A stretch of 45,814 nucleotides of DNA from JAWXTP01 sp044433415 (GTDB lineage Bacteria > Bacteroidota > Bacteroidia > Bacteroidales > Rikenellaceae), in contig JAWXTP010000010.1 of assembly GCA_044433415.1 (NCBI GenBank), forward strand, positions 1 to 45,814, read 5' to 3'. Below, piece after piece: positions 1 to 8,122 of the stretch (position 1 is its first letter; each line of letters starts with the position of its first letter). The notes below the pieces were generated by a model. It made no database searches and was not told where the DNA came from. It worked only from the letters and a program-made list of their open reading frames with translations. The position numbers were made by a program, and so were the translations under genes.

Positions 1-1149
1 AGAGAATCTTCTCTTTACACTATCTATTCCACCTGTACCTCCAGAAAATGAATAAGAATATGATTTTGAGTCTCTCATAGCAGTTATTAAATTACATATA
101 AAACAATCTTTATATGTAAGCAACTTTAATATTTTATCTTCATCTAATCTTGCAAAAACTGTAGTGATGACTTCAAAGTATGCTTTATTTAGTCTATTTC
201 TTACCTTATTACTGTTGTCACGTTTTCTGTATGCATCATTACCAAATATCTGCAAAGCCAAACTATTAGCTTTACTAAAATCTTCCTCCATCTTTCTAAT
301 ATCCTCATCAGGAAAGAAGCCGTCATTTATAGACTCCATGGTAGAGTTAATAAAATTTTCCAAATCTGGCTTATAGTTCTGATAACCATTTAAATAAAAT
401 GATGCAAAACGTGAAACAAAATCTTTATCATGACCTCTCTTAGTTGGAATTTTACCTTCAGTTGATTTCAGAAAATTTGAATCAATAGACATCCTACTTA
501 TTACATCTATTGCCTTCCCCTTAAAAACTGCGTTTCTTATTTCTTGCTGAGTTAGCTCAATACCACCTGTGTTTAATCTTTTAAATAAAATATACTTCAC
601 TTTTTTAGGAACACCAGCTTCTAATACATTTACAGTTATTGGCAGCATTCTTATATCTCTTTTTAATTCAAAAGGGAGCATATCAAATGTAAATCCTGTA
701 TATTCAGATAAAAATTCTAATTCAGACAGAAGCAAAGTTTGATCTACACAGAAATTACGTATAGAGCAGCATCTTTGTAAGCCATCAATTATATTCCACT
801 GCTTTTTAGATACTTCTTCAAAATAGAATGCAGGCAGTCGAAGACCTAAAAGTGCAGACTCTATTAGTCTACTCTGTTGTTTCGCACTCCACAAGTTCTC
901 AGCTCTTTGGTAATCTGTGCCAAAATTTATCCATTTGTATTGGATCATATCTATCAAATCCCCTAAATTCATAGGTGGGGTATTTATTCTGATATCATTT
1001 GGGGAAAATGGATTAGTAATAGTCTCAGAAGAGATATCCTCATCATCTATTTCATTTTTTGCTTCAATATCAATTTTAGATATAATATCTTGCGATGGAA
1101 TGTCATTACCTAAAGGAATCTTATCTATTCTCTTATCATCTATACCCAT
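1..1149 (-). CDS. DUF262 (GmrSD N-domain-like) protein, partial
   Basis: An open frame runs from the ATG at 1149 to the window edge (383 codons, no stop), so the C-terminal part is missing. The first ~55 residues are acidic and look disordered. From ~60 the sequence matches the DUF262/ParB-like fold: NLGDLID at 61-67, RLIESALLGLRLPAFYF at 94-110, DGLQR at 122-126 (the family usually has DGQQR), LNTGG at 192-196 and QQEIRNAVF at 201-209. DUF262 is the N-terminal domain of GmrS/GmrSD-type modification-dependent restriction enzymes and also occurs in stand-alone proteins of unknown role. Whether a DUF1524 HNH nuclease domain follows cannot be seen. A -7 box lies at 1333-1340 and an inverted repeat at 1196-1266 in the presumed leader. 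The family call is firm; a defence role is inference. Confidence 0.8.
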   Translation of the reverse strand, partial: MGIDDKRIDKIPLGNDIPSQDIISKIDIEAKNEIDDEDISSETITNPFSPNDIRINTPPMNLGDLIDMIQYKWINFGTDYQRAENLWSAKQQSRLIESALLGLRLPAFYFEEVSKKQWNIIDGLQRCCSIRNFCVDQTLLLSELEFLSEYTGFTFDMLPFELKRDIRMLPITVNVLEAGVPKKVKYILFKRLNTGGIELTQQEIRNAVFKGKAIDVISRMSIDSNFLKSTEGKIPTKRGHDKDFVSRFASFYLNGYQNYKPDLENFINSTMESINDGFFPDEDIRKMEEDFSKANSLALQIFGNDAYRKRDNSNKVRNRLNKAYFEVITTVFARLDEDKILKLLTYKDCFICNLITAMRDSKSYSYSFSGGTGGIDSVKRRFS

Positions 1150-1195
1150 AACGTATCTAATTATTATTTTAAACCTGTTATTTTTGTTACTACAA

Positions 1196-1266
1196 AGGAG
1201 TTCTAGAAACGGGTTTTACCGATTTCAAATTTTAAAGCGTTAAAATCCAATTTTAGAAGTTTCCTA
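1196..1266. repeat. Leader inverted repeat, copy A (long form)
   Basis: On the minus strand the outer arms read GGAAACTTCTAAAATTGG and, at the other end, TCTAGAACTCC; the inner arm GATTTTAACGC is answered by CGGTAAAACCC. The ends match the arms of the other copies in this window. It lies between the -7 box at 1333-1340 and the DUF262 start at 1149, so it would be in that gene's 5' leader. Confidence 0.7.
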
Positions 1267-1332
1267 AACCTTTGAATTTGGTGCAGTTGCTGTTTACACC
1301 GTCATTTAAGCCAACTATTGATCGACTTTATG

Positions 1333-1340
1333 CAAAGATA
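1333..1340 (-). promoter_or_regulatory. Probable -7 promoter box for the DUF262 gene
   Basis: The minus strand reads TATCTTTG, a perfect match to the Bacteroidota -7 consensus TAnnTTTG. No clear TTTG -33 box is seen at the usual 19-21 bp spacing, so the call rests on the -7 box alone. It would give a leader of ~175 nt. Confidence 0.45.
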
Positions 1341-1424
1341 AGCAATGTTTTTGAGTATTCCTCGCAATCTGTTATCATTTTACCGAATTACATAAATTAG
1401 AAATAATAAATAGAAAGTTACTAC

Positions 1425-1525
1425 CTGCAACTAAATGATGGCTAGCATGGTGGTGTTATAAGGGCAGACCTTAATCTACCCCTTATAGCACCACCATGCT
1501 AACCATCATTTAGTCTAGAATGCAG
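1425..1525. mobile_element. MITE-like palindromic element with 5-bp flanking direct repeat
   Basis: The arms 1430-1464 and 1479-1514 pair almost perfectly (left arm begins ACTAAATGATGG, right arm ends CCATCATTTAGT). The pairing reaches further into the loop (AGA/TCT), and the outermost ends are CTGCA and TGCAG. ACTAC lies directly outside both ends (1420-1424 and 1526-1530), as a 5-bp target-site duplication would. The right end has a short insertion (TTCTAGA) relative to the left. No coding capacity. It could instead act as a terminator for the sulfatase gene, but no U-run follows on that strand. Confidence 0.5.
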
Positions 1526-1562
1526 ACTACTTGCCGTAATTAATCATTATCTGCGTTAATCA

Positions 1563-3017
1563 TTACTTATCATGTTTCTTATAGTCTACAGTGCCTTCTG
1601 AATTAACCTCATAGTTCCATAGCTTAATATATTCCTCGCCACGTAAGAATTCATCACCTCTAGCTTTAAGCAACTTGTTAGTTTCTTTCTCTAAGCGTTT
1701 TTGAATTTTGCTATATTCTGGATTATTCACAAGGTTATTCATTTGATAAGGGTCTTCGTGGTTATCAAAAAGCAACCAAGGTCCCTCTAGATCTTTCACA
1801 TAAGTATATCTATCTGTGCGGATACCACGAAATTCTTTACCACCTGCGCTACGTCTAAAGTCACCAAAAGGAGTTATACATTCCAAAAGGACACCTTCCC
1901 TTTTATCCTTAGCTTTACCCAAAAGCACAGGAGACAGGTCATCACCATCTATAGAACTAGGAATATCTATATTTGCTAAACCTAATAATGTAGGAAGAAT
2001 ATCTGGACTGTTAAGCATAACTCTTGATTCCACACCCTCTTTGCCAAATGCGCCATCATATCTTAATAAAAACGGCACCATAATACTCTCTTCATAAGGG
2101 CGTTGCTTATAACCAGGACCCTGAGAACCTAACATATCCCCATGATCAGCTGTAAATACAAAAATCGTATTTTCTGCTATACCTAGCTCGTCTATCGTTG
2201 CTTGAAGCATACCTATACAATCATCCAAAGCTGTGATTTGTGCATAATATCCCTTAAGCTCTGTTTTAGCTTTTTTTGCTAGCTCGTCAGGGACGTTATC
2301 TCTTAGCCTTATATCCTTTTCTGCATACATATCCTTGTATTCCTGAGAAACAGTTTGATAAGGATTGTGAGGACCACCCCACGACATATACAAAACAAAA
2401 GGTTTTTCATCATCATGCTTTTCTATGATATAACGAATGGCATCCTTTGTTTGATCTATTGCATCATAACCTTCCCAATATTTTAGTGTGGTATCGTTAT
2501 TGTCATAATATACAGAATGTAAATAGTCATGAGTACATTCCAAAGCCTTAAAATAATCAAAACCTTGACGATTTTCCTCTGGAATATATTGAGTACGACC
2601 ATGACCATTAATATGCCATTTACCTATGTACGCTGTATTATAACCTGCGGCTTTAAAGATTTTACCTGTAGAATTAGTTTCTGGGTTAAGTTGTACGTCA
2701 TTCATAAACATACCATTATTCTGAGGAAACTGCCCTGTCAACATAATACCACGATAGGGTGTCGAAACAGGCATACCCGAAACTGCATTAACAAGATTTA
2801 CAGATTCACTTGCTAATTTATCTATATTTGGACTTATAACATTCTCGTCACCTGCATAACCAAGAGCCTGAGCTCTAAGTTGGTCAGCAAAGACAAAGAT
2901 AACATTAGGCTGCTTCTTTTTAGCATCCTTATTTTCAGCGTTTACACTACTTACTGCTGCAACTTGTGCTACAATTAAAACGCCACTTACTACTTTAGTG
3001 TTCATATTATTCAGCAT
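1563..3017 (-). CDS. Serine-type sulfatase (alkaline-phosphatase superfamily), exported
   Basis: A 484-aa sulfatase of the formylglycine-dependent S1 type. The N-terminus carries a signal peptide (probably from Met5, cleavage after VNA near 27). The modification motif is STPYRG at 85-90 followed by LTG at 93-95, fitting (C/S)-x-(P/A)-x-R-x3-TG with Ser at the modified position. Serine-type sulfatases are matured by the anaerobic radical-SAM enzyme anSME rather than the oxygen-using FGE. Metal-ligand regions are visible (FADQ at 43-46, GKWHI near 132, FTADHGD near 288). Full length for the family. It probably removes sulfate from glycans in the periplasm; the substrate cannot be told, as no glycoside hydrolase, SusCD pair or second sulfatase is adjacent. 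A stable hairpin just upstream separates it from rlmB. Confidence 0.9.
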   Translation of the reverse strand: MLNNMNTKVVSGVLIVAQVAAVSSVNAENKDAKKKQPNVIFVFADQLRAQALGYAGDENVISPNIDKLASESVNLVNAVSGMPVSTPYRGIMLTGQFPQNNGMFMNDVQLNPETNSTGKIFKAAGYNTAYIGKWHINGHGRTQYIPEENRQGFDYFKALECTHDYLHSVYYDNNDTTLKYWEGYDAIDQTKDAIRYIIEKHDDEKPFVLYMSWGGPHNPYQTVSQEYKDMYAEKDIRLRDNVPDELAKKAKTELKGYYAQITALDDCIGMLQATIDELGIAENTIFVFTADHGDMLGSQGPGYKQRPYEESIMVPFLLRYDGAFGKEGVESRVMLNSPDILPTLLGLANIDIPSSIDGDDLSPVLLGKAKDKREGVLLECITPFGDFRRSAGGKEFRGIRTDRYTYVKDLEGPWLLFDNHEDPYQMNNLVNNPEYSKIQKRLEKETNKLLKARGDEFLRGEEYIKLWNYEVNSEGTVDYKKHDK

Positions 3018-3069
3018 TATTAGTTTATTAAATTTACTAAGTGCTCCCCAAACACCAATATCTTCCCCT

Positions 3070-3104
3070 AAAAAACAACTCTCATTAACCCCTAACGAGA
3101 GTTG
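3070..3104 (-). terminator. Rho-independent terminator after rlmB
   Basis: On the minus strand a 12-bp stem with one mismatch (CAACTCTCGTTA against TTAATGAGAGTTG, loop about GGGG) is followed directly by a T6 run. It lies 65 bp past the rlmB stop and would separate rlmB from the sulfatase gene. Confidence 0.75.
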
Positions 3105-3105
3105 C

Positions 3106-3156
3106 TATAGGGGAGTTCTAATAATTGGTTTTTAACGCTTTTAGAAGTCCCCTATA
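3106..3156. repeat. Leader inverted repeat, copy B (best-preserved arms)
   Basis: The arms TATAGGGGAGTTCTAA and TTAGAAGTCCCCTATA pair at 15 of 16 positions around a 19-nt centre containing TTGGTTTTTAACGC. It sits between the rlmB stop and the terminator, upstream of the sulfatase gene on the minus strand. Confidence 0.8.
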
Positions 3157-3168
3157 TACTCACAGAAA

Positions 3169-3906
3169 TTACATTCTCTGTTTTACTGCTTCAAACAATA
3201 TAATCCCTGCCGCTACAGACACATTCAATGATTCTATTTTACCTGTCATAGGAATAGATACCAATTCATTACATAGTTTTAATACCTCTTTAGAGATACC
3301 AACATCTTCACTACCCATTACAATAACTGTAGGTACTGTGAAGTCTACCTCCCAAGGTAATTTTGAAGCCTTCTCATTAGCAGCTACTACTTGTAGACCA
3401 CTCTCAGCAAGATATTTCAATGTATTTCTTATGCTACCTACACGACACACGTTTATAATATTTAACGCACCTGCCGAGCTTTTAATAGCCTCTGCATTAA
3501 CAGGAGCGCTATTTTTAATAGGCATAATAATAGCATTAACACCAGCACACTCAGCACTTCTAGCTATAGCGCCAAAGTTTCTGATATCAGTAATAGAGTC
3601 CATTAAAAGAATAAGAGGAACTTTACCCTCTTCTGTTAAGTTCTCAATAACCTCAGAAATCTCAGCGTACACAATAGGAGAAACCTGTGCTACTACACCT
3701 TGGTGATTATTACGAGTAAGACGATTTAGCTTCTCAATAGGCACATCTTGAACCTGAATACTATGTTGCTTAGCAGTAGCTCTAAGCTGTTCCATAATAG
3801 GAGAATCACTTCCTTTTTTGATAAAAATCTTATCTATTTCTTTCCCAGCCTCTATAGCCTCAATTACTGGACGTAACCCGAAAACAATGTTGTCCTTTTC
3901 TGCCAT
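3169..3906 (-). CDS. rlmB: 23S rRNA (guanosine-2'-O-)-methyltransferase RlmB
   Basis: A 245-aa SpoU/TrmH-family methyltransferase. The N-terminal ~75 residues are the L30e-like substrate-binding domain (VFGLRPVIEAI near 8-18, NHQGVVAQ near 67). The C-terminal part is the trefoil-knot SPOUT domain with the three family motifs: DIRNFGAIARSAECAG (motif 1, ~107-122), VMGSEDVGIS (motif 2, ~196) and IPMTGKIESLNVSVAAGI (motif 3, ~218-235). RlmB methylates the 2'-O of G2251 in the peptidyl-transferase loop of 23S rRNA using SAM. The start lies 22 bp after the ABC-F stop, suggesting co-transcription with it and rpe. Other SpoU-family tRNA/rRNA targets cannot be excluded, but length and domain order favour RlmB. 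Confidence 0.85.
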   Translation of the reverse strand: MAEKDNIVFGLRPVIEAIEAGKEIDKIFIKKGSDSPIMEQLRATAKQHSIQVQDVPIEKLNRLTRNNHQGVVAQVSPIVYAEISEVIENLTEEGKVPLILLMDSITDIRNFGAIARSAECAGVNAIIMPIKNSAPVNAEAIKSSAGALNIINVCRVGSIRNTLKYLAESGLQVVAANEKASKLPWEVDFTVPTVIVMGSEDVGISKEVLKLCNELVSIPMTGKIESLNVSVAAGIILFEAVKQRM

Positions 3907-3928
3907 TTTTATTTTATTTAATTGTTAT

Positions 3929-5896
3929 TTATAATTTCATGTTTGACTCTGCTTCTTCAAGCTCTAAGTGCGCTAGCTCCCAATCATTCATCTTATCTTC
4001 TAACTTCTGCTTTAAAGCATTATAATCATCAAAGATTTTATGATTGTTTATGTCTATGTCATGCTCCGCAGGGTTAGCTAACTTTTCATCCCACTGAGCA
4101 ATCTCTAACTCCAAAGTTTCACACTCTTTCTCTATCTGAGTAACGTTATTCCTTAGCTTCCTAAGTTGCTTTTCTATATTTTTACGCTCCTCATAGCTTA
4201 ATTTAGAAGTCTCGACTGTAGTAACACTTTCTTTGACAATCTCCTGTTCCATCCCCTTAGTAGGTAGGTGTAGTTCATCTAAAGATTCCATCTTTTTCTT
4301 CTCTAAGAACTCATAAATTCCATAAAGATGTTCTTTGACCACCCCATCACGGAACTCATAAATCTTATCTGTAAGCCCATCTAAGAACTCCCTATCATGG
4401 GAAATAACTACTAAGGTTCCATCATAAGCCTTTAAGGCTTTTTTAAGAATATCCTTAGAACGTATATCCATGTGATTGGTAGGTTCGTCCAGTATAAGCA
4501 TATTGTAAGGCTCTAACATCAGTCTAGCCATAGCAAGACGTGAACGCTCACCTCCCGACAGCACTTTTACCTTTTTGTCTACATCCTCACCCTTGAAAAG
4601 GAAAGCACCTAGAATATCTCTCAACCTTGTACGTATGTCACCCACAGCAACCCTATCTAGAGTATCAAATACCGTAAATTCACCATCCATAAGGTCGTCT
4701 TGGTTTTGAGCAAAGTAACCTATCTTAACATTATGTCCTACTTTTATAGTGCCACGAGTAGTCTCTGTTTGCCCTAGCACCATACGTGCAAAGGTGGTTT
4801 TCCCCTCACCATTTCTTCCTACAAAAGCAATTTTCTCACCTCTTTCTATAGTAAATTCAGCACCTGAAAAGATATGTTTTTCATCAAAAGATTTACCTGC
4901 TTCTTTTACCTCTAAGACTATCTGTCCTGAACGTGGTGCAGGGGCAAATCGCATGCTTAGTGAAGAGTTATCCTCATCATCTATCTCTATGACTTCAAGT
5001 TTTTCTAGTTGCTTAACACGACTTTGCACTTGATTACTCTTAGAAGGCTTGTATCTAAACCTCTCTATAAAACGCTCTGTCTCTGCTATTAGCTTTTGCT
5101 GATTTTCATAAGCTGCAATTTGTTGAGCACGTCTTTCGTCACGTAATACCAAATATTTAGAATATGGCACCTTGTAATCATTTGCACGTCCTAAGATAAT
5201 CTCTATAGTACGATTAGTGATAGTATCTAAGAATTTCCTATCATGCGAAATAAGCACTATCGCTCCTCTATAATCCTTAAGGTAGCTTTCTAACCATTGT
5301 ATACTCTCTATGTCAAGGTGGTTAGTTGGCTCATCGAGCAACATAACATCAGGCTTACGAAGAAGTATCTTTGCAAGCTCTATACGCATACGCCAACCAC
5401 CCGAAAACTCTCTAGTCAGTCTCTCAAAGTCTGAGCGTTTAAAGCCCAGACCTTGAAGTGTTTTTTCTATGTTTGCATCACGGTTTTGAGCATCCATGAT
5501 GTGAAGTCTATCGCTTAACTCCTGCATGTGAGTAATCAGCTTAAGATATTCTTCACTCTCATAGTCTTCTCGTGCACCTATTTGATGAGTCACGTGTTCT
5601 AGTTCTTTCTCAACGGCTATAACCTCATGATATGCTTTAGCAGTTTCCTGAAATAAAGTTGTATCATCACAGATTTTCATCTGCTGAGCAAGATATCCTA
5701 CAGTAGTATCATTATTCTTAGATACTGTACCCGAACTAGGAGAAATCTCAGAAGTTATAATCTTTAAAAGAGTAGATTTACCAGCTCCATTTTTCCCGAC
5801 AAGACCCACTCTATCCCCCTCATTTACTAAGAAGGAGATGTTCTTGAATAAGTCATTACCCGAAAATGCAACTGTTACGTCGTTTACTGAAACCAT
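3929..5896 (-). CDS. ABC-F family ATPase (ribosome-associated, no membrane domain)
   Basis: A 655-aa protein with two ABC cassettes in tandem and no membrane segments. Cassette 1: Walker A GKNGAGKST (~34-42), signature FSGGW (~165), Walker B LLDEPTNHLD (~186) and ISHDR. The linker (~245-310) is charged and helical as in ABC-F proteins (ERFIERFRYKPSKSNQVQSR). Cassette 2: GRNGEGKTT (~356), LSGGERSRLAMARLML (~447), LDEPTNHMD (~470) and ISHDREF. The last ~100 residues form a charged coiled coil, as in the Uup/YdiF/YheS-like branches. ABC-F proteins bind the ribosomal E site and relieve stalling. The gene overlaps rpe by one base (TAATG), so translation is probably coupled. It is more likely a housekeeping factor than an antibiotic-resistance ABC-F, because it sits in a core operon. 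Confidence 0.9.
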   Translation of the reverse strand: MVSVNDVTVAFSGNDLFKNISFLVNEGDRVGLVGKNGAGKSTLLKIITSEISPSSGTVSKNNDTTVGYLAQQMKICDDTTLFQETAKAYHEVIAVEKELEHVTHQIGAREDYESEEYLKLITHMQELSDRLHIMDAQNRDANIEKTLQGLGFKRSDFERLTREFSGGWRMRIELAKILLRKPDVMLLDEPTNHLDIESIQWLESYLKDYRGAIVLISHDRKFLDTITNRTIEIILGRANDYKVPYSKYLVLRDERRAQQIAAYENQQKLIAETERFIERFRYKPSKSNQVQSRVKQLEKLEVIEIDDEDNSSLSMRFAPAPRSGQIVLEVKEAGKSFDEKHIFSGAEFTIERGEKIAFVGRNGEGKTTFARMVLGQTETTRGTIKVGHNVKIGYFAQNQDDLMDGEFTVFDTLDRVAVGDIRTRLRDILGAFLFKGEDVDKKVKVLSGGERSRLAMARLMLEPYNMLILDEPTNHMDIRSKDILKKALKAYDGTLVVISHDREFLDGLTDKIYEFRDGVVKEHLYGIYEFLEKKKMESLDELHLPTKGMEQEIVKESVTTVETSKLSYEERKNIEKQLRKLRNNVTQIEKECETLELEIAQWDEKLANPAEHDIDINNHKIFDDYNALKQKLEDKMNDWELAHLELEEAESNMKL

Positions 5897-6546
5897 TATA
5901 TATTTAGTAATTTATTTATCGTCTCTGCTGGACTCTCACTGTTAAACACTGTATTACCAGCTACTAACACGTTACATCCTGCATCATACAATTCTTTTGC
6001 ATTAGAAAGAGATACCCCACCGTCTACTTGGATTAAAATATCATAATTCTTAGCGTCTATCATTTTTCTTACCTCAGCTATACGCTCAAAAGCTGACGGA
6101 ATAAATTTCTGTGCTGGGAAACCAGGGTACACACTCATAACTAATACCATATCTACTAACTCTAATAGTTCTTCAACAGCAGAAACTGGAGTGTCAGGCT
6201 TTATTGCTACACCTGCTTTCATTCCACACGCTCTTATTTTCTTAAGAACACCTACTATGTCGTTAGTTGACTCAAGGTGTACTGTTAATATATCAACACC
6301 TGCCTCAGCAAAATTCTCTATATACTTCTCAGGCTCAACTATCATGATATGCGTATCAAGTACTTTATCAGTTTGTTGACGTATAGCCTTAATAATAGGG
6401 AATCCAAAAGTTATGTTAGGCACAAATCGCCCATCCATAACGTCCAAATGAAACCATTCTGCGCCACTTTCGTTTAACCACTCAACCTCTTTCCCTAAAT
6501 TTAAATAATCTGCCGATAAAAATGATGGAGATACAATTCTTGTCAT
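5896..6546 (-). CDS. rpe: Ribulose-phosphate 3-epimerase
   Basis: A 216-aa TIM-barrel enzyme of normal length. It interconverts ribulose 5-phosphate and xylulose 5-phosphate in the non-oxidative pentose phosphate pathway. Family motifs: SPSFLSADYLNLG at the N-terminus, HLDVMDGRFVPNITFG (~33-48, metal/catalytic Asp), DTHIMI (~64), TVHLES (~89), VMSVYPGFPAQKFI (~136-149) and IQVDGGVS (~172, second catalytic Asp). The stop overlaps the ABC-F start by one base. Upstream is an inverted-repeat leader element (6584-6628). Confidence 0.95.
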   Translation of the reverse strand: MTRIVSPSFLSADYLNLGKEVEWLNESGAEWFHLDVMDGRFVPNITFGFPIIKAIRQQTDKVLDTHIMIVEPEKYIENFAEAGVDILTVHLESTNDIVGVLKKIRACGMKAGVAIKPDTPVSAVEELLELVDMVLVMSVYPGFPAQKFIPSAFERIAEVRKMIDAKNYDILIQVDGGVSLSNAKELYDAGCNVLVAGNTVFNSESPAETINKLLNI

Positions 6547-6583
6547 TGTTTTTTATTTTTTAATAAATTTAAAGGTTTTCGCT

Positions 6584-6628
6584 TTAGAGGGAATTCATTT
6601 AAAGGAACTCCTATCCTGAACTCCTCTC
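6584..6628. repeat. Leader inverted repeat, copy C
   Basis: AGAGGGAATTCA at the left pairs with TGAACTCCTCT at the right; inside lie AAGGAACTCCTA and TCCTG. It resembles the other copies but is less regular. It lies 38 bp upstream of rpe on the minus strand, past the M28 peptidase stop. Confidence 0.5.
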
Positions 6629-6668
6629 AAAACTTACCTCTAAATGGTATGTGAATTTCAATTACTCT

Positions 6669-8042
6669 TTATTTGCTATTTGCATAGTCAAACAACACTA
6701 AATAAGCTGCTTTTGCAACTTTAGTAATTTTCTCCATATTTATTTTCTCAACTTCATCAGATGGTTGGTGGTAATCTGGGTGTCCTGCTGTTAGGAACCA
6801 CGCTATAGGAATACCTACCTCTGCAAATGATGTGTTATCACTACCTCCAACTGGGTTTTTATTTGGGGCGTATCTAACTTTTAAATCTAAACCTGTCTCT
6901 TCGACATTAGCCTGTAATATATCCTTGAATTTAGGTGTCGAAGTCGTATACATATAAGAAACCGACTTATAATTGTTAGGCTCTGAGCCTCTACCTATCA
7001 TATCAAAGTTAATATATCCTTTAACCTTACTAGCATCTTCTAATTGGCTAACAAAATATCTTGAACCATATAAACCGCGCTCTTCAGCATCCCAAAATGC
7101 AAAGATTACTGTACGTTTTGGTTTAACACCACTTTTAACCATAGCTTCAGCAATTTCCATAAGGGCAACTACTCCACTACCATTATCGTCAGCTCCGTTA
7201 TAGATGTAACCATCTTGTGTACCTAAATGGTCATAATGAGCACCTATAACTACATATTCATCAGCTATCTCACCTTCTATTGAAGCTAGCACATTACGTA
7301 AGTAACGAGGCTCTGCTTTTACATTTATTTTAATTGTAGCTTCGCTCTCCGAATTAATGTTATCAAACATTCTTTTAGAAATATCAATCACAGGGATTGT
7401 AGGCTTAGTATTGTCAAGAACAAGTTTCACATTTTTAAACACAGTTCTTGGTTTAAACCCTTCATACATAGTTTCGTTAACATGATAAGCAAATGCCTTT
7501 TCTGTGATAATTTCTTGATTTTTAACTTCATCAAAACAAAAAACTGCTATAGCGCCACCCTCTGTTGCTTGCGCTAATATTTCTTTAGTTTTACTATTTA
7601 CAACAACTATTTTACCTTTACAGTCTTGCGTTCCATCAAAAGCAACTAAATCACCTTTAATTTTAACACTTTGCCCCATTAAAGTGTAGCTAAAATCAGC
7701 TCCATCTTCATAGGTAGTCTCTATATCGCCATTTTCAATAGTAACCTGTGCTCCCTTAGGAAAGGCTTTTACCGCTTTGAAAGGTTGCATATATTTTGAT
7801 AAAATACCTGGGTACAAAGTATCATAAGGCACTAAGCCCAACTCACACATTCGCGCAGCGATATACTCAGCAGCTATAAAGCCACCTCTTTCGCCAGCTT
7901 CACGACCTTCTAATAAATCACTAGACAAAAAAGCTAATTTTGCCTCTACTTCATGTTGGGTAATAGACTTTAGTCCTTCTTCTTTTTGCGCTGAAGCACT
8001 AAATGCTACCAACACAAACAAACTTGTTAATAATTTTCTCAT
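6669..8042 (-). CDS. M28-family zinc aminopeptidase with PA domain, exported
   Basis: A 457-aa secreted metallopeptidase. A signal peptide covers residues 1-18 (cleavage before QKEEG). Residues ~85-235 match a protease-associated (PA) insert. The catalytic M28 domain follows with all expected zinc/catalytic residues visible: GAHYDHLG (His ligand, ~269), GADDNGSG (bridging Asp, ~283), DAEERGLYGS (Glu base and Glu ligand, ~319), FDMIGRG (Asp, ~347) and HPDYHQPSDE (His, ~432). Such enzymes remove N-terminal residues from peptides in the periplasm or outside the cell, fitting an amino-acid-fermenting lifestyle. It lies downstream of the OstA-like gene with an 80-bp gap holding an inverted repeat. 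Substrate preference cannot be read. Confidence 0.9.
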   Translation of the reverse strand: MRKLLTSLFVLVAFSASAQKEEGLKSITQHEVEAKLAFLSSDLLEGREAGERGGFIAAEYIAARMCELGLVPYDTLYPGILSKYMQPFKAVKAFPKGAQVTIENGDIETTYEDGADFSYTLMGQSVKIKGDLVAFDGTQDCKGKIVVVNSKTKEILAQATEGGAIAVFCFDEVKNQEIITEKAFAYHVNETMYEGFKPRTVFKNVKLVLDNTKPTIPVIDISKRMFDNINSESEATIKINVKAEPRYLRNVLASIEGEIADEYVVIGAHYDHLGTQDGYIYNGADDNGSGVVALMEIAEAMVKSGVKPKRTVIFAFWDAEERGLYGSRYFVSQLEDASKVKGYINFDMIGRGSEPNNYKSVSYMYTTSTPKFKDILQANVEETGLDLKVRYAPNKNPVGGSDNTSFAEVGIPIAWFLTAGHPDYHQPSDEVEKINMEKITKVAKAAYLVLFDYANSK

Positions 8043-8059
8043 AATATAAAACTATTTGT

Positions 8060-8090
8060 GGGGTATTCTATCCTATTGTTGGAAGTTCCC
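8060..8090. repeat. Leader inverted repeat, copy D
   Basis: GGGGTATTCTATCC faces GGAAGTTCCC across a short loop; on the minus strand this reads GGGAACTTCC...ATTCTA. It lies 18 bp upstream of the M28 peptidase ATG. Pairing is interrupted, so this is a weaker family member. Confidence 0.45.
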
Positions 8091-8122
8091 TTATATAACA
8101 ATTCTAAAAATAACTTTTAAAA

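Larger units (their letters stand above)
1150..1562. other. 413-bp gene-free stretch with two repeats and a promoter box
   Basis: This gap lies between the start of the DUF262 gene and the stop of the sulfatase gene. It holds a leader-type inverted repeat (1196-1266), a minus-strand -7 box (1333-1340) and a ~100-bp near-perfect palindrome (1425-1525). The 10-mer TTAATCATTA occurs twice near the sulfatase stop. No credible small gene is seen. Confidence 0.7.

Noticed and set aside
917..1243. Plus-strand open frame of 108 codons
   Set aside because: It lies opposite the clear DUF262 coding frame on the minus strand and encodes low-complexity hydrophobic sequence.
1425..1525. Ordinary rho-independent terminator of the sulfatase gene
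   Set aside because: The stem is far longer than usual, no U-run follows on the minus strand, and a 5-bp direct repeat flanks it. A terminating side effect is still possible.
3125..3706. Plus-strand open frame of 193 codons
   Set aside because: It is the complement of rlmB, whose SpoU motifs are unmistakable.
3929..5896. Antibiotic-resistance ABC-F protein
   Set aside because: It is translationally coupled to rpe and next to rlmB, has normal housekeeping ABC-F features, and no resistance context is seen.
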